The notes: generated by a model not told the origin, from the sequence alone. Positions 27,167-35,213 are shown, counted from the first letter of the stretch. The stretch: DNA of 64,000 bases from Hypericibacter sp049323455 (GCA_049323455.1 JBMONF010000019.1:248001-312000); one strand, 5' to 3'. Numbers and translations: made by a program.

Positions 27167-27895
27167 CTAAGTCGCGAGAAAGCGCCGTTCTTCGCCTTCG
27201 AGCACGAGGCAGGTGAGATGCCCGCTGGCGAAGGCGCCGGTGTCGATGCCGATGCGGTTGGGCCGGATGTCGGGCCTGCGCACGATCGAATGGCCATGCA
27301 CCACCACGCGGCCGTGGTCGGCCTTGGAGTGGAGGAACTCGCCGCGAATCCAGAGCATGTCCTCCCGCCGCTGCCGGTCGAGCGGCAAGCCGGGCTTGAT
27401 GCCGGCATGGACGAAGAAATAGCCGCCCTCGTCGTGACAGAGCGCCAGCCCTTCGAGCAACGCGCGATGGCTGGCCGGCAGGGCGCGGTCGAGCCGATCC
27501 CTGAGCCGGTCCGGCACGCCCTCGTAAGGGTCGATGCCGTAGCTGGCGAGGGTGGCATCGCCGCCATTGACGAACCAGACCGGGAGCGTCGCCGCGTCGG
27601 CCAGAAAGCGCAGCATCAGCTCCTCGTGGTTGCCCATGAGGGCGAGGCGCGCCATGCGGGCCGGCGCCGGCGCCAGCAGCAGGTCGAGCACGCCCGCCGA
27701 ATCCGGCCCCCGATCCACATAATCGCCGAGCAGGATCAGCAGCGGGTCGCGCGCCGGCCCGGCCTCGAGATCGGCCTCGATCAGGCCCTGCAGGCGCCGC
27801 AACAGATCGGCGCGCCCGTGTATGTCGCCGATCGCGTAGATGCGTCGACCGGGTGGAAGTCGAGCCGGTCCTCTCAGCTTGTGCTCGGTTGCCAT
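27167..27895 (-). CDS. Metallophosphoesterase of the Ser/Thr-phosphatase / symmetrical Ap4A hydrolase type
   Basis: 242-residue calcineurin-like phosphoesterase. All metal motifs are present: GDIHGR (23-28), GDYVDRG (57-63), GNHE (88-91), VHAG and VHGH near the C-terminus. The compact size and GIDTGAFASGHLTCLVLE ending match the PrpA/ApaH-like group. Its start lies 22 bases inside the 3' end of the upstream membrane sensor gene (27874-29970), so the two are translationally coupled. Possible substrates are phosphoproteins or dinucleoside polyphosphates; the sequence does not decide. Confidence 0.9.
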   Translation of the reverse strand: MATEHKLRGPARLPPGRRIYAIGDIHGRADLLRRLQGLIEADLEAGPARDPLLILLGDYVDRGPDSAGVLDLLLAPAPARMARLALMGNHEELMLRFLADAATLPVWFVNGGDATLASYGIDPYEGVPDRLRDRLDRALPASHRALLEGLALCHDEGGYFFVHAGIKPGLPLDRQRREDMLWIRGEFLHSKADHGRVVVHGHSIVRRPDIRPNRIGIDTGAFASGHLTCLVLEGEERRFLAT

Positions 27896-29970
27896 TCGGC
27901 GCGACCGCCGCGATTGTCGAGATAGTTGACGAGCGCGGCCACGGCGCGGCGGTCGAAGGCGCGGCCGACATCGGCCAGCACCGCTTCGATCGCCTCGTCG
28001 AGCGTCATGGCCGCGCGATGGGCGCGCGGGCTCAGCATGCCGACGAAGGCGTTGGCCAGCGCCACGACGCGGGCCGAGGGCAGAATGTCCTCGCCGGCCA
28101 AGCCTGGCGGCACGCCGGTGCCGTCCCAGCGCGCCAAGGACTGGCGCAGCGTCTCCACCACCGGGCTATCGAACTCGACGCCCTGCAGCAGGTCGGCCGA
28201 GGCCAGCATGGCGCGGCGAATCTGGTGGCGCTCCTCCTCGGAGAGCGTGGCGCCGCGCGTGAGCAACGACGGCTCCACCAGGATCTTGCCGAGATTGAGC
28301 AGCTCGCCGGCCGTTTCCGCGGCGGATATCTCGAGCGGTTTCAGCCCCATCTCGACCGCGATCGCGCGGGCGAGCTTCGCCACGCGCGCGGAATGCTCGG
28401 CGGCGAACGGATCACGGCGGTCGACCACGCCCACAAGCGCGCGCACCAGCTGCTCCTGCAGCCGCTCGCGCCGCTCGCGCTCGCGGAAAGCGTCGGTCAG
28501 ATCCTCCTCGACCACCAGCACGCCAGGCCCCTCGCTGTCGGAGGCGGGAACCGGGACGTGGCTGGAGCGCAGCACGCGCCCGCCGGTGCCGTCGCGTCGA
28601 ACCTCTTCCAGGGCATGGCTGGTCTCGAGCGCCTTCCTGTTGAGGGCCAAGACCGGCTCGGCGGCGGCCGGACCGACCACGTTCTCGAGCGGCTTGCCGG
28701 CCAGCTCCTCGGGCGCCAGGCCCGCCTTTTCGGCAACGGCCTTGTTGGCGAAGCGGAAGCGGCCTTCGGCATCGAAGATGGCGATCTCGGTCGGCTGGCT
28801 GTCGGTGACGAGCCGGAGCAGCCGGCGCTGCGCCTCGAGCCGCTGGGCCGTGAGGCGATGGCGCTCGGCCGATTCGGCGGCCCGGCGCGAGGCGCCCTGC
28901 CACCAGGCGGCCAAGAGCGCCGCGGCGACGGCGGCCACGGCCAGCAGCAGGATCACCAGAAGCCGCGTGGTGCGCGCGTCGCTGTCGGCCAGCGCCTCGC
29001 TGCGCTCGACGCTGTACATCAGCGTCCAGGGCACGTCGCGGAAAGTGCGCGTGGCCACCAGCACCTCGCGCCCGTCATGGTCGCGCCTTATGGCGAAGCC
29101 ACCCGCGACCTTCACGGCGAAAGCCGCGTCGAGTTCGGGCGTGTTGAGCGAGAGCCTGAGGCTCAGAGGCGGGGTGCCGTCCTCGAGCGGCGACAGATAC
29201 TCGACCGAATCGTCTGTGCGGCGCACCAGGGTGGCACGTGCCGTGCGCAGCGTTTCACCCGGCTGACGCAGCAGCGGATAGAGTTCGGCCGCCACCTGCT
29301 TGACGCCCACGACGAGCCCCAGCGCCTTGGCAGTCGTGCGGTCGGCCTGCACGCCATAGACCGGGGCCGCGAATGCCATCGCCGGCTGCCCGGTCGCATC
29401 GATATAGAGATCGAGCACGCCGCGCGTGCCCGGCGCCAGCTTCGTGACGAAATCCTTGAGCCGCCCCTCGATCGGCGGCATGCCCGCCGTCGCCACCAGA
29501 GGCCGGCCTTCCGGATCGACCAGCGCCAGGCCCGCCACCGGCGGCACCGCGACATTGGCCTCGACCGTCGGCCCCCTGGGCGGGGCGAAGCCGGAGCGCT
29601 CGGCGGCGACCGTCAACAGATTGGCGAGATACTCGGCCTCGAAGGGCTGTTCGCCGGTCGCGTCCGGCTCGGCGCCGCCGGCCTCGATGAGTTGCGCCAT
29701 GTAGAGTTGGAGCGAAGCGTTTTCCGCCAACCCGCCGATCTCGGCGAACTGGCGGTCGAGCCACGCCTGGACATCGGCCTTGCGGCTGTCGGCGATGATG
29801 CTGAGCCGCGTCTGCCAAGCGAGCAGGTCGTGCGCGCGCTGGTCCGCCACGAAGCGCAAGACCAGCAACACGCCGGCCACAGCGATGCCGACCAGCAACA
29901 GGAAACCGATGGCGATCCCGATCCCGGCTCGCCGGCCCCGCCGCGCCGCCCTCTCCTCGATGTCTTGCAC
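27874..29970 (-). CDS. Membrane sensor with Cache-like, PAS and degenerate HD-GYP domains
   Basis: 698-residue inner-membrane receptor. TM1 at about 16-40, a large periplasmic double-Cache-like sensor (about 41-335, with VAGLALVDPEGRPL and VPWTLMYSVERSEAL), TM2 at 337-357, a PAS domain (about 385-490, IAIFDAEGRFRFANKAVAEKAGL), then an HD-GYP-like output (about 511-685). The output has lost key residues of c-di-GMP phosphodiesterases: the metal-binding HD doublet of LHDIGK reads L558-N559 (LLNLGK), GYP reads G619-V620-P621, and the later VAD aspartate is Asn640. His526 remains. It is probably a non-catalytic signalling or binding domain. It overlaps the phosphoesterase gene by 22 bases and diverges from the LapG-like gene. 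Confidence 0.85.
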   Translation of the reverse strand: MQDIEERAARRGRRAGIGIAIGFLLLVGIAVAGVLLVLRFVADQRAHDLLAWQTRLSIIADSRKADVQAWLDRQFAEIGGLAENASLQLYMAQLIEAGGAEPDATGEQPFEAEYLANLLTVAAERSGFAPPRGPTVEANVAVPPVAGLALVDPEGRPLVATAGMPPIEGRLKDFVTKLAPGTRGVLDLYIDATGQPAMAFAAPVYGVQADRTTAKALGLVVGVKQVAAELYPLLRQPGETLRTARATLVRRTDDSVEYLSPLEDGTPPLSLRLSLNTPELDAAFAVKVAGGFAIRRDHDGREVLVATRTFRDVPWTLMYSVERSEALADSDARTTRLLVILLLAVAAVAAALLAAWWQGASRRAAESAERHRLTAQRLEAQRRLLRLVTDSQPTEIAIFDAEGRFRFANKAVAEKAGLAPEELAGKPLENVVGPAAAEPVLALNRKALETSHALEEVRRDGTGGRVLRSSHVPVPASDSEGPGVLVVEEDLTDAFRERERRERLQEQLVRALVGVVDRRDPFAAEHSARVAKLARAIAVEMGLKPLEISAAETAGELLNLGKILVEPSLLTRGATLSEEERHQIRRAMLASADLLQGVEFDSPVVETLRQSLARWDGTGVPPGLAGEDILPSARVVALANAFVGMLSPRAHRAAMTLDEAIEAVLADVGRAFDRRAVAALVNYLDNRGGRAEWQPSTS

Positions 29971-30291
29971 TTGGAAACCCCCTGAGTACTCCGTTGCCGC
30001 TCTCGAGTGACCGCGAATTTCGCCCTGGACGGGACGTCAGCCGCTTGAAACTAGTGACCTGCTCGTTCCGAGCATCCGATGGGATTTTCGGGGCAGGACA
30101 TGAAGGAAGCCCTCTTGCGCTGCCGAGCCGGCCGGTTCGTGCCCGATCGGCCTGCAACTTTCATCATAAAATCAGGTAGAATATTATCAATTAAGGGGAC
30201 GTTAAGCACATTACTTCATGCTTTACGGGAATGCCGCGCAGAGGCTCGACGATCGAGCTTCCGGCGCACGTAGAGGAACGGGTTTCGAAGC
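29971..30291. promoter_or_regulatory. Divergent AT-rich promoter region
   Basis: Separates the degenerate HD-GYP gene (left) from the LapG-like gene (right). Around 30155-30225 the DNA is strikingly AT-rich for this genome and includes a -10-like TAGAAT (30177-30182) with a weak TGCAAC 18 bases before it. No palindromic operator stands out and no other gene is present. Confidence 0.4.
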
Positions 30292-30957
30292 ATGAAGGCC
30301 ATGGCACAGGCAGGAGCCGGCTGGCGGTGGCAAGGAGGAGTTGCCGCCCTGCTCGGCCTTCTCGCGGCGGCACTGCTGCTGGCCGCGCGTCCCGCCGATG
30401 CGGCGGTGTTCGCGCCGTCGATCTTCGGCAGCAAGGAGATCCACTCCAACAGCCTGAAAATGTTTCCCAAGTGGCGCGGCGCCATGGAGCGCTTCGCCAA
30501 GGAGCTGCAAAGCTGCCCGCCCGGGCTCTGCAACACCAAGGCATGGGCGAAGCTGGTCGGACAGCTGAAGAGCGAGGACCTCAGAACCAAGCTCAAGACC
30601 GTCAATACGGTCATGAACCGGCATCCCTACATCCTCGACATCGTGAACTGGGGTGTCGCGGACTACTGGGAGACGCCGTTCGAGTTCCTGCGCAAGAACG
30701 GCGATTGCGAGGATTACGCGATCGCCAAGTTCTATGCGTTGCGCGACGCCGGCGTGTCCACGGACAACATGCGCATCGTCGTCCTCAACGACCTCAATCT
30801 CGGTCTCGGCCACGCCATCCTCGTGATCTATGTGGACGGCACGCCGCTGGTGCTCGACAACCAGATCCAGCAGGTGGTGCCGGCCGCGAGCATCCGCCAC
30901 TACAAGCCGGTCTATTCCGTCAACGACAAGGGCTGGTGGCTGCACCGCTCCTCCTGA
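30292..30957 (+). CDS. LapG-like transglutaminase-fold cysteine protease (BTLCP family)
   Basis: 221-residue secreted protein of the bacterial transglutaminase-like cysteine proteinase family. Signal peptide at about 1-37 (GGVAALLGLLAAALLLAARPADAA). Catalytic triad: Cys139 (NGDCEDYAIAKFY), His174 (LGHAILVIY) and Asp189 (LVLDNQ), all intact. In Pseudomonas the homologue LapG cuts surface adhesins in the periplasm and is held back by the c-di-GMP receptor LapD. Here the next gene, 38 bases downstream, is a degenerate GGDEF-EAL protein, the same pairing in principle. No LapA-type adhesin is in the window. Confidence 0.9.
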   Translation: MKAMAQAGAGWRWQGGVAALLGLLAAALLLAARPADAAVFAPSIFGSKEIHSNSLKMFPKWRGAMERFAKELQSCPPGLCNTKAWAKLVGQLKSEDLRTKLKTVNTVMNRHPYILDIVNWGVADYWETPFEFLRKNGDCEDYAIAKFYALRDAGVSTDNMRIVVLNDLNLGLGHAILVIYVDGTPLVLDNQIQQVVPAASIRHYKPVYSVNDKGWWLHRSS

Positions 30958-30995
30958 GCCGACAGAGCCCGACCCCGAACAGATTCGTCAACCCC

Positions 30996-32258
30996 ATGGC
31001 CGACCGCCCGCGAGACAACCGCATTGCCGATCAGGAACAGGCGCTCCTCGACCATGTGACGCGCCTCGAGCGCTTCTGCGAAGGCCGTCGCGCCGCGCTG
31101 GTGCATCTGTCTCGCTTGAGGCCCTACAACCGGCGCGAACATCATCTGCGCATCGCCTCGTCCTGCTTCGACAAGCTCAGCAAGAAGTACGAAAGCGCGC
31201 TATTTCGCCTGGCGAACGGCGACATCGTGTTCATCGCCAAGGGCGCTTCGGTCGAGGAGATGGAGGAGGCGATCCTGCGGCTGCGCTATCTGTTCAGTCT
31301 CGATCCTCTCCTGACCCAGGCCGGCACGGGCGAGAACGAGTTCTGCAGCTGGTACAACCTCGAGACCGATTACGCCGAGCTCAAGCGGGCTGCCGAAGAG
31401 CAGCTGGCCCAGCGACCCGCCGGCCGCGAGGCCCGGGAGCAACGGCCGAAGGGCCAGCCAGAGCCGCTCGATCCGCGCCGGCTGGGCCAGATCGAGCAGA
31501 CCATCGCCACGGCCGACCTGTCGCCGCTGGTTCGCCGACAGCCGATCTGTCTCGCCATCGAGGGTCGGCAGATCGAGCCGCTGTTGCTCGAGATCTTCGT
31601 GTCGATTGCCGAACTGGGCCGCGCCGTGATGCCGGGCGTGGACATCGCCGCCGACCGCTGGCTGTTCCAGCATCTGACCCGTCTTCTGGACCAGCGCGTG
31701 CTTTCGCTCCTGATGCACAAGGGCGAGATCGACCCCAAGCGCGGCTTCTCGCTCAACCTCAACGTCGCCACCACGCTCTCGCCCGAGTTCCAGGAATTCG
31801 ACCGCGTGGTCGGCGCCGAGCGCGCCAGTGCGGCCGTGATCGAGCTGCAGCAGATCGACATCTATGCCGACCCCGGCTCCTACGTGTTCGCGCGCGACTG
31901 GCTCAAGGAGCGCGGCTACAAGATCTGCGTGGACGGCGTGAAGCCGCTGCTCTTGCCGATGGTCGATCGCGAGCGGCTGGGCGTCGATCTGATCAAGCTC
32001 GAATGGACGCCGGACCTGGCATCCGGCCTCGACAATCGCATCGCGCGCGACGCGCAGGAGGCGATCGAGCGCATCGGCCGCGACCGCGTGATCCTGTCGC
32101 GCTGCGAATCCGAGACCTGCCTCGAGATCGGACAGAAGCTCGGCATCACCATGTATCAAGGCTACCACTTCGATACGCTGATGCGGGCCCGCCCGCAAGG
32201 CGCCGCGGCTGCGCCGGCGACTTCCACGGCGGCCTCGAAGCAGCGCGCCTCCTCCTGA
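30996..32258 (+). CDS. Degenerate GGDEF-EAL domain protein
   Basis: 420-residue cytoplasmic protein without signal peptide or membrane segment. Residues about 30-125 resemble a decayed GGDEF domain (RLANGDIVFI at 71-80 where RxGGDEF would be). Residues about 180-395 resemble an EAL domain: RQPICLAIEG, IEPLLLE (193-199) at the EAL position, NLN with Asn256, Glu283, and YQGYHF (387-392). The catalytic DDFGTG loop reads DGVKPL (313-318) and AEGVE reads SRCES, so phosphodiesterase activity is unlikely while ligand binding may persist. It follows the LapG-like protease by 38 bases; unlike LapD it lacks a periplasmic domain. Ends in an Ala/Ser-rich tail. Confidence 0.82.
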   Translation: MADRPRDNRIADQEQALLDHVTRLERFCEGRRAALVHLSRLRPYNRREHHLRIASSCFDKLSKKYESALFRLANGDIVFIAKGASVEEMEEAILRLRYLFSLDPLLTQAGTGENEFCSWYNLETDYAELKRAAEEQLAQRPAGREAREQRPKGQPEPLDPRRLGQIEQTIATADLSPLVRRQPICLAIEGRQIEPLLLEIFVSIAELGRAVMPGVDIAADRWLFQHLTRLLDQRVLSLLMHKGEIDPKRGFSLNLNVATTLSPEFQEFDRVVGAERASAAVIELQQIDIYADPGSYVFARDWLKERGYKICVDGVKPLLLPMVDRERLGVDLIKLEWTPDLASGLDNRIARDAQEAIERIGRDRVILSRCESETCLEIGQKLGITMYQGYHFDTLMRARPQGAAAAPATSTAASKQRASS

Positions 32259-32262
32259 GCCT

Positions 32263-32282
32263 CGCGGGGCGGCGGCCCCGCG
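32263..32282. terminator. Hairpin terminator between convergent genes
   Basis: Stem CGCGGGGC/GCCCCGCG with a GGCG loop, exactly between the EAL-like stop at 32258 and the PepSY stop at 32284. It has no T-tract but is very stable. Confidence 0.6.
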
Positions 32283-32283
32283 A

Positions 32284-32571
32284 TCAGTCGGACGCCGGCT
32301 TCGCCCGCAGCAGCTCGCCGTCGATGCGGCTGTATATGGCCTTGACGGCGCCGCCACTTTCGCGATCGACGACATGGGCTTCGAAGCAGCCGTCGTCCGC
32401 TTCGAAGCGACGCACGTCATAGCCGAGATCGTCGATCTTCTTTACGAGCGCCTCCTCGGAAACCTGCGATGGCCCCGCCTCGCCTTCGCAATCCCGCCTG
32501 TCCTCGGCGAAGGCCGGCCCGCCGATACCGGCAATGAGCGCGACAGCTGCCACAGACAATGTCTTCCGCAT
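32284..32571 (-). CDS. Periplasmic PepSY-domain protein
   Basis: 95 residues: signal peptide (MRKTLSVAAVALIAGIGGPAFA, split around residue 22) and one PepSY unit (VSEEALVKKIDDLGYDVRRFEADDGCFEAHVVDRES, described by position 36-72). GGAGGACGAACG precedes the ATG at 32571. PepSY proteins act as periplasmic modulators or sensors. It lies 158 bases downstream of the sensor kinase gene on the same strand, with its own TGAC-N7-TGAC box 90 bases before the start, so it is probably a separate target of the same regulator. It resembles the PepSY protein at 35306-35581 (CGEFYTLDK versus CFEAHVVDR). Confidence 0.85.
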   Translation of the reverse strand: MRKTLSVAAVALIAGIGGPAFAEDRRDCEGEAGPSQVSEEALVKKIDDLGYDVRRFEADDGCFEAHVVDRESGGAVKAIYSRIDGELLRAKPASD

Positions 32572-32645
32572 CGTTCGTCCTCCATCGTGAAGCAGCGCCG
32601 ACAGCGCTGCCGGATGCGCCCTGATAGCAGGACGCCCGCGTCGCG

Positions 32646-32675
32646 CCGCTGACGGCACATGTCAGCGGATCGTCA
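32646..32675 (-). promoter_or_regulatory. TGAC-N7-TGAC box before the PepSY gene
   Basis: On the reverse strand TGAC (32675-32672) and TGAC (32664-32661) are 11 bases apart, with GATC between them. An 8-bp palindrome CCGCTGAC/GTCAGCGG (32646-32653/32661-32668) overlaps. Compared with the site at 35196-35213, 14 of 18 bases from the first TGAC to TGACATG are the same. Confidence 0.55.
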
Positions 32676-32729
32676 GGTTGCCGACGGAGGCCGCCCGAGG
32701 GAGGCGTCGTTGGACCGATCGGCGCGAGA

Positions 32730-34175
32730 TCACGTTCGAGGCACGCCGCGAGCGCCCGCCTCGGCGTCGTTGCCGGCCGGCATCGGCCCGCGCCCGGCGA
32801 GCCCGGGCGCGCCGGCCGCGGCGGCGAGCGGGCTTATCGTCGCCTTCAAGCCGCCAAGATCGGACGTGCCGAGGTCGAGCTGCCAGCCATAGGCCTCGAG
32901 CACGTCGAGGACGATCGCCAGACCCAGCCCGGCCGCCCCTCCGCGCCGGTCCAGCCGCACGCCGCGCTCGAGCACGGCCGATCGCGACATGGGCGCGATT
33001 CCCTTTCCGTCGTCCTCGATCGCGACGGCGGGGCCGCCGGCGCCGGGGGTTGCGGTAACGCGAACGCGGGACGCCGCGTGACGCGCCGCATTGTCGAGAA
33101 GATTGCCCAGGACCTCGGCCAGATCGGTCCGGTCGAAGGGAAGAGCGACGTTGTCGTCGATCCGGGTTTCGAAGCGGACCCGCGTGCCCGCCGGCGTTCG
33201 CGCGACGGTGGCGATCAGCGAGTGCACGAGGGGGCCGAGCGCGGTCGACATGTCGGCCGTGCGGCGCATCGCCCCGCGCACACGGGCTCGGGCAAGCTCG
33301 CGATCGACAAAACGGCTCATGGCCTCGCTGACCGCCTCGATGTCGCGCGCGACGGCGTGCTCGCCGCGCTCGTGCAGGCGGCTCGCGTCCGAGGCGATGG
33401 CCGCCAGCGGCGTCTTGAGGCCGTGGGCGAGGTCCGCGGCCCGGCGGCGCGAGCGCTCGATCTCCTGTTCCTGCGAATCGAGCAGGGCGTTGACCTCTTC
33501 CACGAGCGGCTGCACCTCGACCGGCGCCGCCGGCGGCAGGCGGCCGCTCCGTCCCTGGCGGATGTCGGCGATGCCGCGGCGCAGCGTGTCGAGCGGGCGA
33601 AGACCCAGCGTGACCTGGATCGAGGTGGCGATCGCGAGCACGGCAGCGAGGAGCCCCAGGCCGAGGGCAAGCTCCCTGACGAAGGCGCCGCGGGCCGCCG
33701 ACAGGCGCGCGAGGTCGACGGCAACGGCCAGCCGGACCGGTATTTGCCGGCCGCCGATCGTCAGGGCGATGCGGCGCTCCGCGGTCAGCACCGCGGCATG
33801 GGCGGGACCTTGCGTCTCGTGCAGATGCACTTCGCCCGAAGCGGGGCTGTCCTCGGGCAGGGCGAGGACCGTATCCCACAGGGAGCGCGAGCGCAGGATC
33901 TGGCCGTCGTCGCTGGCGACCTGCCAGTAAAGACCCGACAACGGGTCGGCGAAGCGCGGATCCGCCGGCGAGCAGGTCATGACCAGGCGGCCTTGCGGAT
34001 CGACGTCGATGCCGGCGATGAGCTGCTTCAGATGCACGTCGAGATCCGCGGCCATCGTGCGCGAGACGTGACGCTCGAACAGGAGCGTCAGCCCCGCGCC
34101 GGCGACCGTGAGGGCGACCAGGATCGCGGCGATCCCGCCCGCGATCAGCCGCAGCCGGAGCGAATTCCGGGTCAT
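32730..34175 (-). CDS. PhoQ/FeuQ-like sensor histidine kinase
   Basis: 481-residue inner-membrane kinase. TM1 (about 11-33), periplasmic sensor (about 34-166, with SGLYWQVASDDGQILRSRSLWD as in PhoQ-type sensors), TM2 (about 167-189), HAMP-like linker, phosphoacceptor His251 in ADLAHGLKTPLAAI, N-box NLLDNAARHA (358-367), then IEDDGKGIAP and GGAAGLGLAIV. The AHGLKTPL variant of the H-box is usual in this subfamily. The last 30 residues are a low-complexity tail. Its ATG overlaps the response-regulator stop by four bases. The signal may be a cation, acidity or envelope stress; the PepSY neighbours suggest periplasmic modulation. Confidence 0.92.
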   Translation of the reverse strand: MTRNSLRLRLIAGGIAAILVALTVAGAGLTLLFERHVSRTMAADLDVHLKQLIAGIDVDPQGRLVMTCSPADPRFADPLSGLYWQVASDDGQILRSRSLWDTVLALPEDSPASGEVHLHETQGPAHAAVLTAERRIALTIGGRQIPVRLAVAVDLARLSAARGAFVRELALGLGLLAAVLAIATSIQVTLGLRPLDTLRRGIADIRQGRSGRLPPAAPVEVQPLVEEVNALLDSQEQEIERSRRRAADLAHGLKTPLAAIASDASRLHERGEHAVARDIEAVSEAMSRFVDRELARARVRGAMRRTADMSTALGPLVHSLIATVARTPAGTRVRFETRIDDNVALPFDRTDLAEVLGNLLDNAARHAASRVRVTATPGAGGPAVAIEDDGKGIAPMSRSAVLERGVRLDRRGGAAGLGLAIVLDVLEAYGWQLDLGTSDLGGLKATISPLAAAAGAPGLAGRGPMPAGNDAEAGARGVPRT

Positions 34176-34837
34176 GCCGGGGTATCGGGGACGATGTAGC
34201 CGAAGCCGCGCCGCGTTTCGATCAGATCGGCCCCCAGCTTCTTGCGCACCCGCCCGATCAGGGCCTCGAGCGCGTTCGAATCGTGCTCCTCGCCATGCCC
34301 ATAGACGTTCTCGTCGAGCTCGTGCTGCGACACGACGCGGCCGCGATGGAGGATCAGATAGGCGACGAGCCGGTATTCGAGCGGCGACAGCGCGACGGGC
34401 ACGCCGCGCACGCTCGCCTTCATCTGCCGCTCGTCGAGCGTGACGTCGCCGACCGTGACCACGGACGAGGCGTGGCCCGCCGACCGGCGCACGATCGAGC
34501 GCAGCCGCGCGAGCAGCTCCTCCATGCGAAAGGGCTTGGGCAGGTAGTCGTCGGCGCCGGCGTCGATGCCGTCCACGCGCTCGGCCCAGCTCCCGCGGGC
34601 CGTCAGCACGAGGACCGGCATGAGCCGGTCGTTCGCGCGCCAGCGCTTGAGCACGGCAAGCCCGTCCATGCCCGGCAAACCGAGATCGAGGATGACGGCG
34701 CCGTAATCCTCGGTGTCCCCGCGGAACCACGCCTCCTCGCCGTCGCTCACCGTCTCGACCACATAGCCCGCCGCTTCGAGCGCGCGCGTCACGTCGCCCG
34801 CGATGCGCCGGTCGTCCTCGGCGAGCAGCACCCGCAT
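34172..34837 (-). CDS. OmpR/PhoP-family response regulator
   Basis: 221-residue DNA-binding response regulator. Receiver domain about 1-115 with the acidic pocket EDD (7-9), phosphoacceptor Asp51 (ILDLGLPGMDG), the conserved Thr in LTARG and Lys in YLPKPF. Winged helix about 128-219 (VALSPLEYRLVAYLILHRGRVVS, DSNALEALIGRVRKKLGADLIETRRGFGY, given as positions 147-215). The RGFGYI end is typical of PhoP/QseB-like proteins. It is sandwiched between PepSY (stop/start overlap TGATG) and the kinase (ATGA), one operon. The repeated TGAC-N7-TGAC boxes in this locus are its likely binding sites, since OmpR-type dimers use 11-base spaced direct repeats. Confidence 0.94.
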   Translation of the reverse strand: MRVLLAEDDRRIAGDVTRALEAAGYVVETVSDGEEAWFRGDTEDYGAVILDLGLPGMDGLAVLKRWRANDRLMPVLVLTARGSWAERVDGIDAGADDYLPKPFRMEELLARLRSIVRRSAGHASSVVTVGDVTLDERQMKASVRGVPVALSPLEYRLVAYLILHRGRVVSQHELDENVYGHGEEHDSNALEALIGRVRKKLGADLIETRRGFGYIVPDTPA

Positions 34838-35172
34838 CACTTCTCCTCGATCCGGTCGATCGCCCCGGTATGGGCGTCGATATAGACCTCGTAGAGGCGG
34901 CCTTGCGCATTCAGCACGCGCAGCTCGTAGAGCCAGCGGCCTTCCGCCTTCCGGTCGATCTCGACGCCGATGACGTCGCCCGGGAGCTGGTCGCGGACCG
35001 AGTCGAGGATCTCCGTCAGCGGACGGATCTCGCCCTGCTGCACCGCCCGGCGCACGGCGTCCTGCTCGACCGCGTCGGCGCCGGCCGGCCCCGCCCGCAG
35101 GAGCGACGCCAGGGCGGCCACGAGCAGGAGGCCGCGGATATTGGAGGGCCCAAAAAAGGTCGCGAACATCAT
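34837..35172 (-). CDS. PepSY-domain protein, first gene of the two-component operon
   Basis: 111 residues. N-terminal hydrophobic signal (about 12-32, RGLLLVAALASLLRAGPAGA) and a PepSY unit in the second half (LTEILDSVRDQLPGDVIGVEID, VLNAQGRLYEVYIDAHTGAI). It is placed ahead of the response regulator with a one-base stop/start overlap, so the three genes are co-translated; a role as periplasmic accessory to the kinase is likely by context. The ATG at 35172 is 24 bases from the TGAC box shared with the divergent PepSY-cytochrome genes. Confidence 0.88.
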   Translation of the reverse strand: MMFATFFGPSNIRGLLLVAALASLLRAGPAGADAVEQDAVRRAVQQGEIRPLTEILDSVRDQLPGDVIGVEIDRKAEGRWLYELRVLNAQGRLYEVYIDAHTGAIDRIEEK

Positions 35173-35195
35173 GGCTTATTTTCGGACCCGCCACA

Positions 35196-35213
35196 TGACA
35201 GATCGCTGACATG
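35196..35213. promoter_or_regulatory. TGAC-N7-TGAC box in the divergent PepSY promoter
   Basis: TGAC at 35196-35199 and at 35207-35210, followed by ATG, with GATC between. It is shared by the divergent operons starting at 35172 (reverse) and 35306 (forward). A single GTCAGCGG lies further right (35230-35237), as it also does at the 32646 site. Confidence 0.6.

Noticed and set aside
27853..29985. A 710-codon open frame on the forward strand
   Set aside because: It is antisense to the Cache-PAS-HD-GYP-like gene and has no recognisable domain, ribosome site or plausible composition.
30231..32258. A 675-residue version of the EAL-like protein
   Set aside because: The extra N-terminal part is the LapG-like gene out of frame. 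The start at 30996 follows the protease stop by 38 bases.
32730..34910. A 726-residue version of the sensor kinase
   Set aside because: The first 245 codons are the response-regulator gene read in another frame. The kinase begins at 34175 with its membrane helix and overlaps the regulator stop as ATGA.
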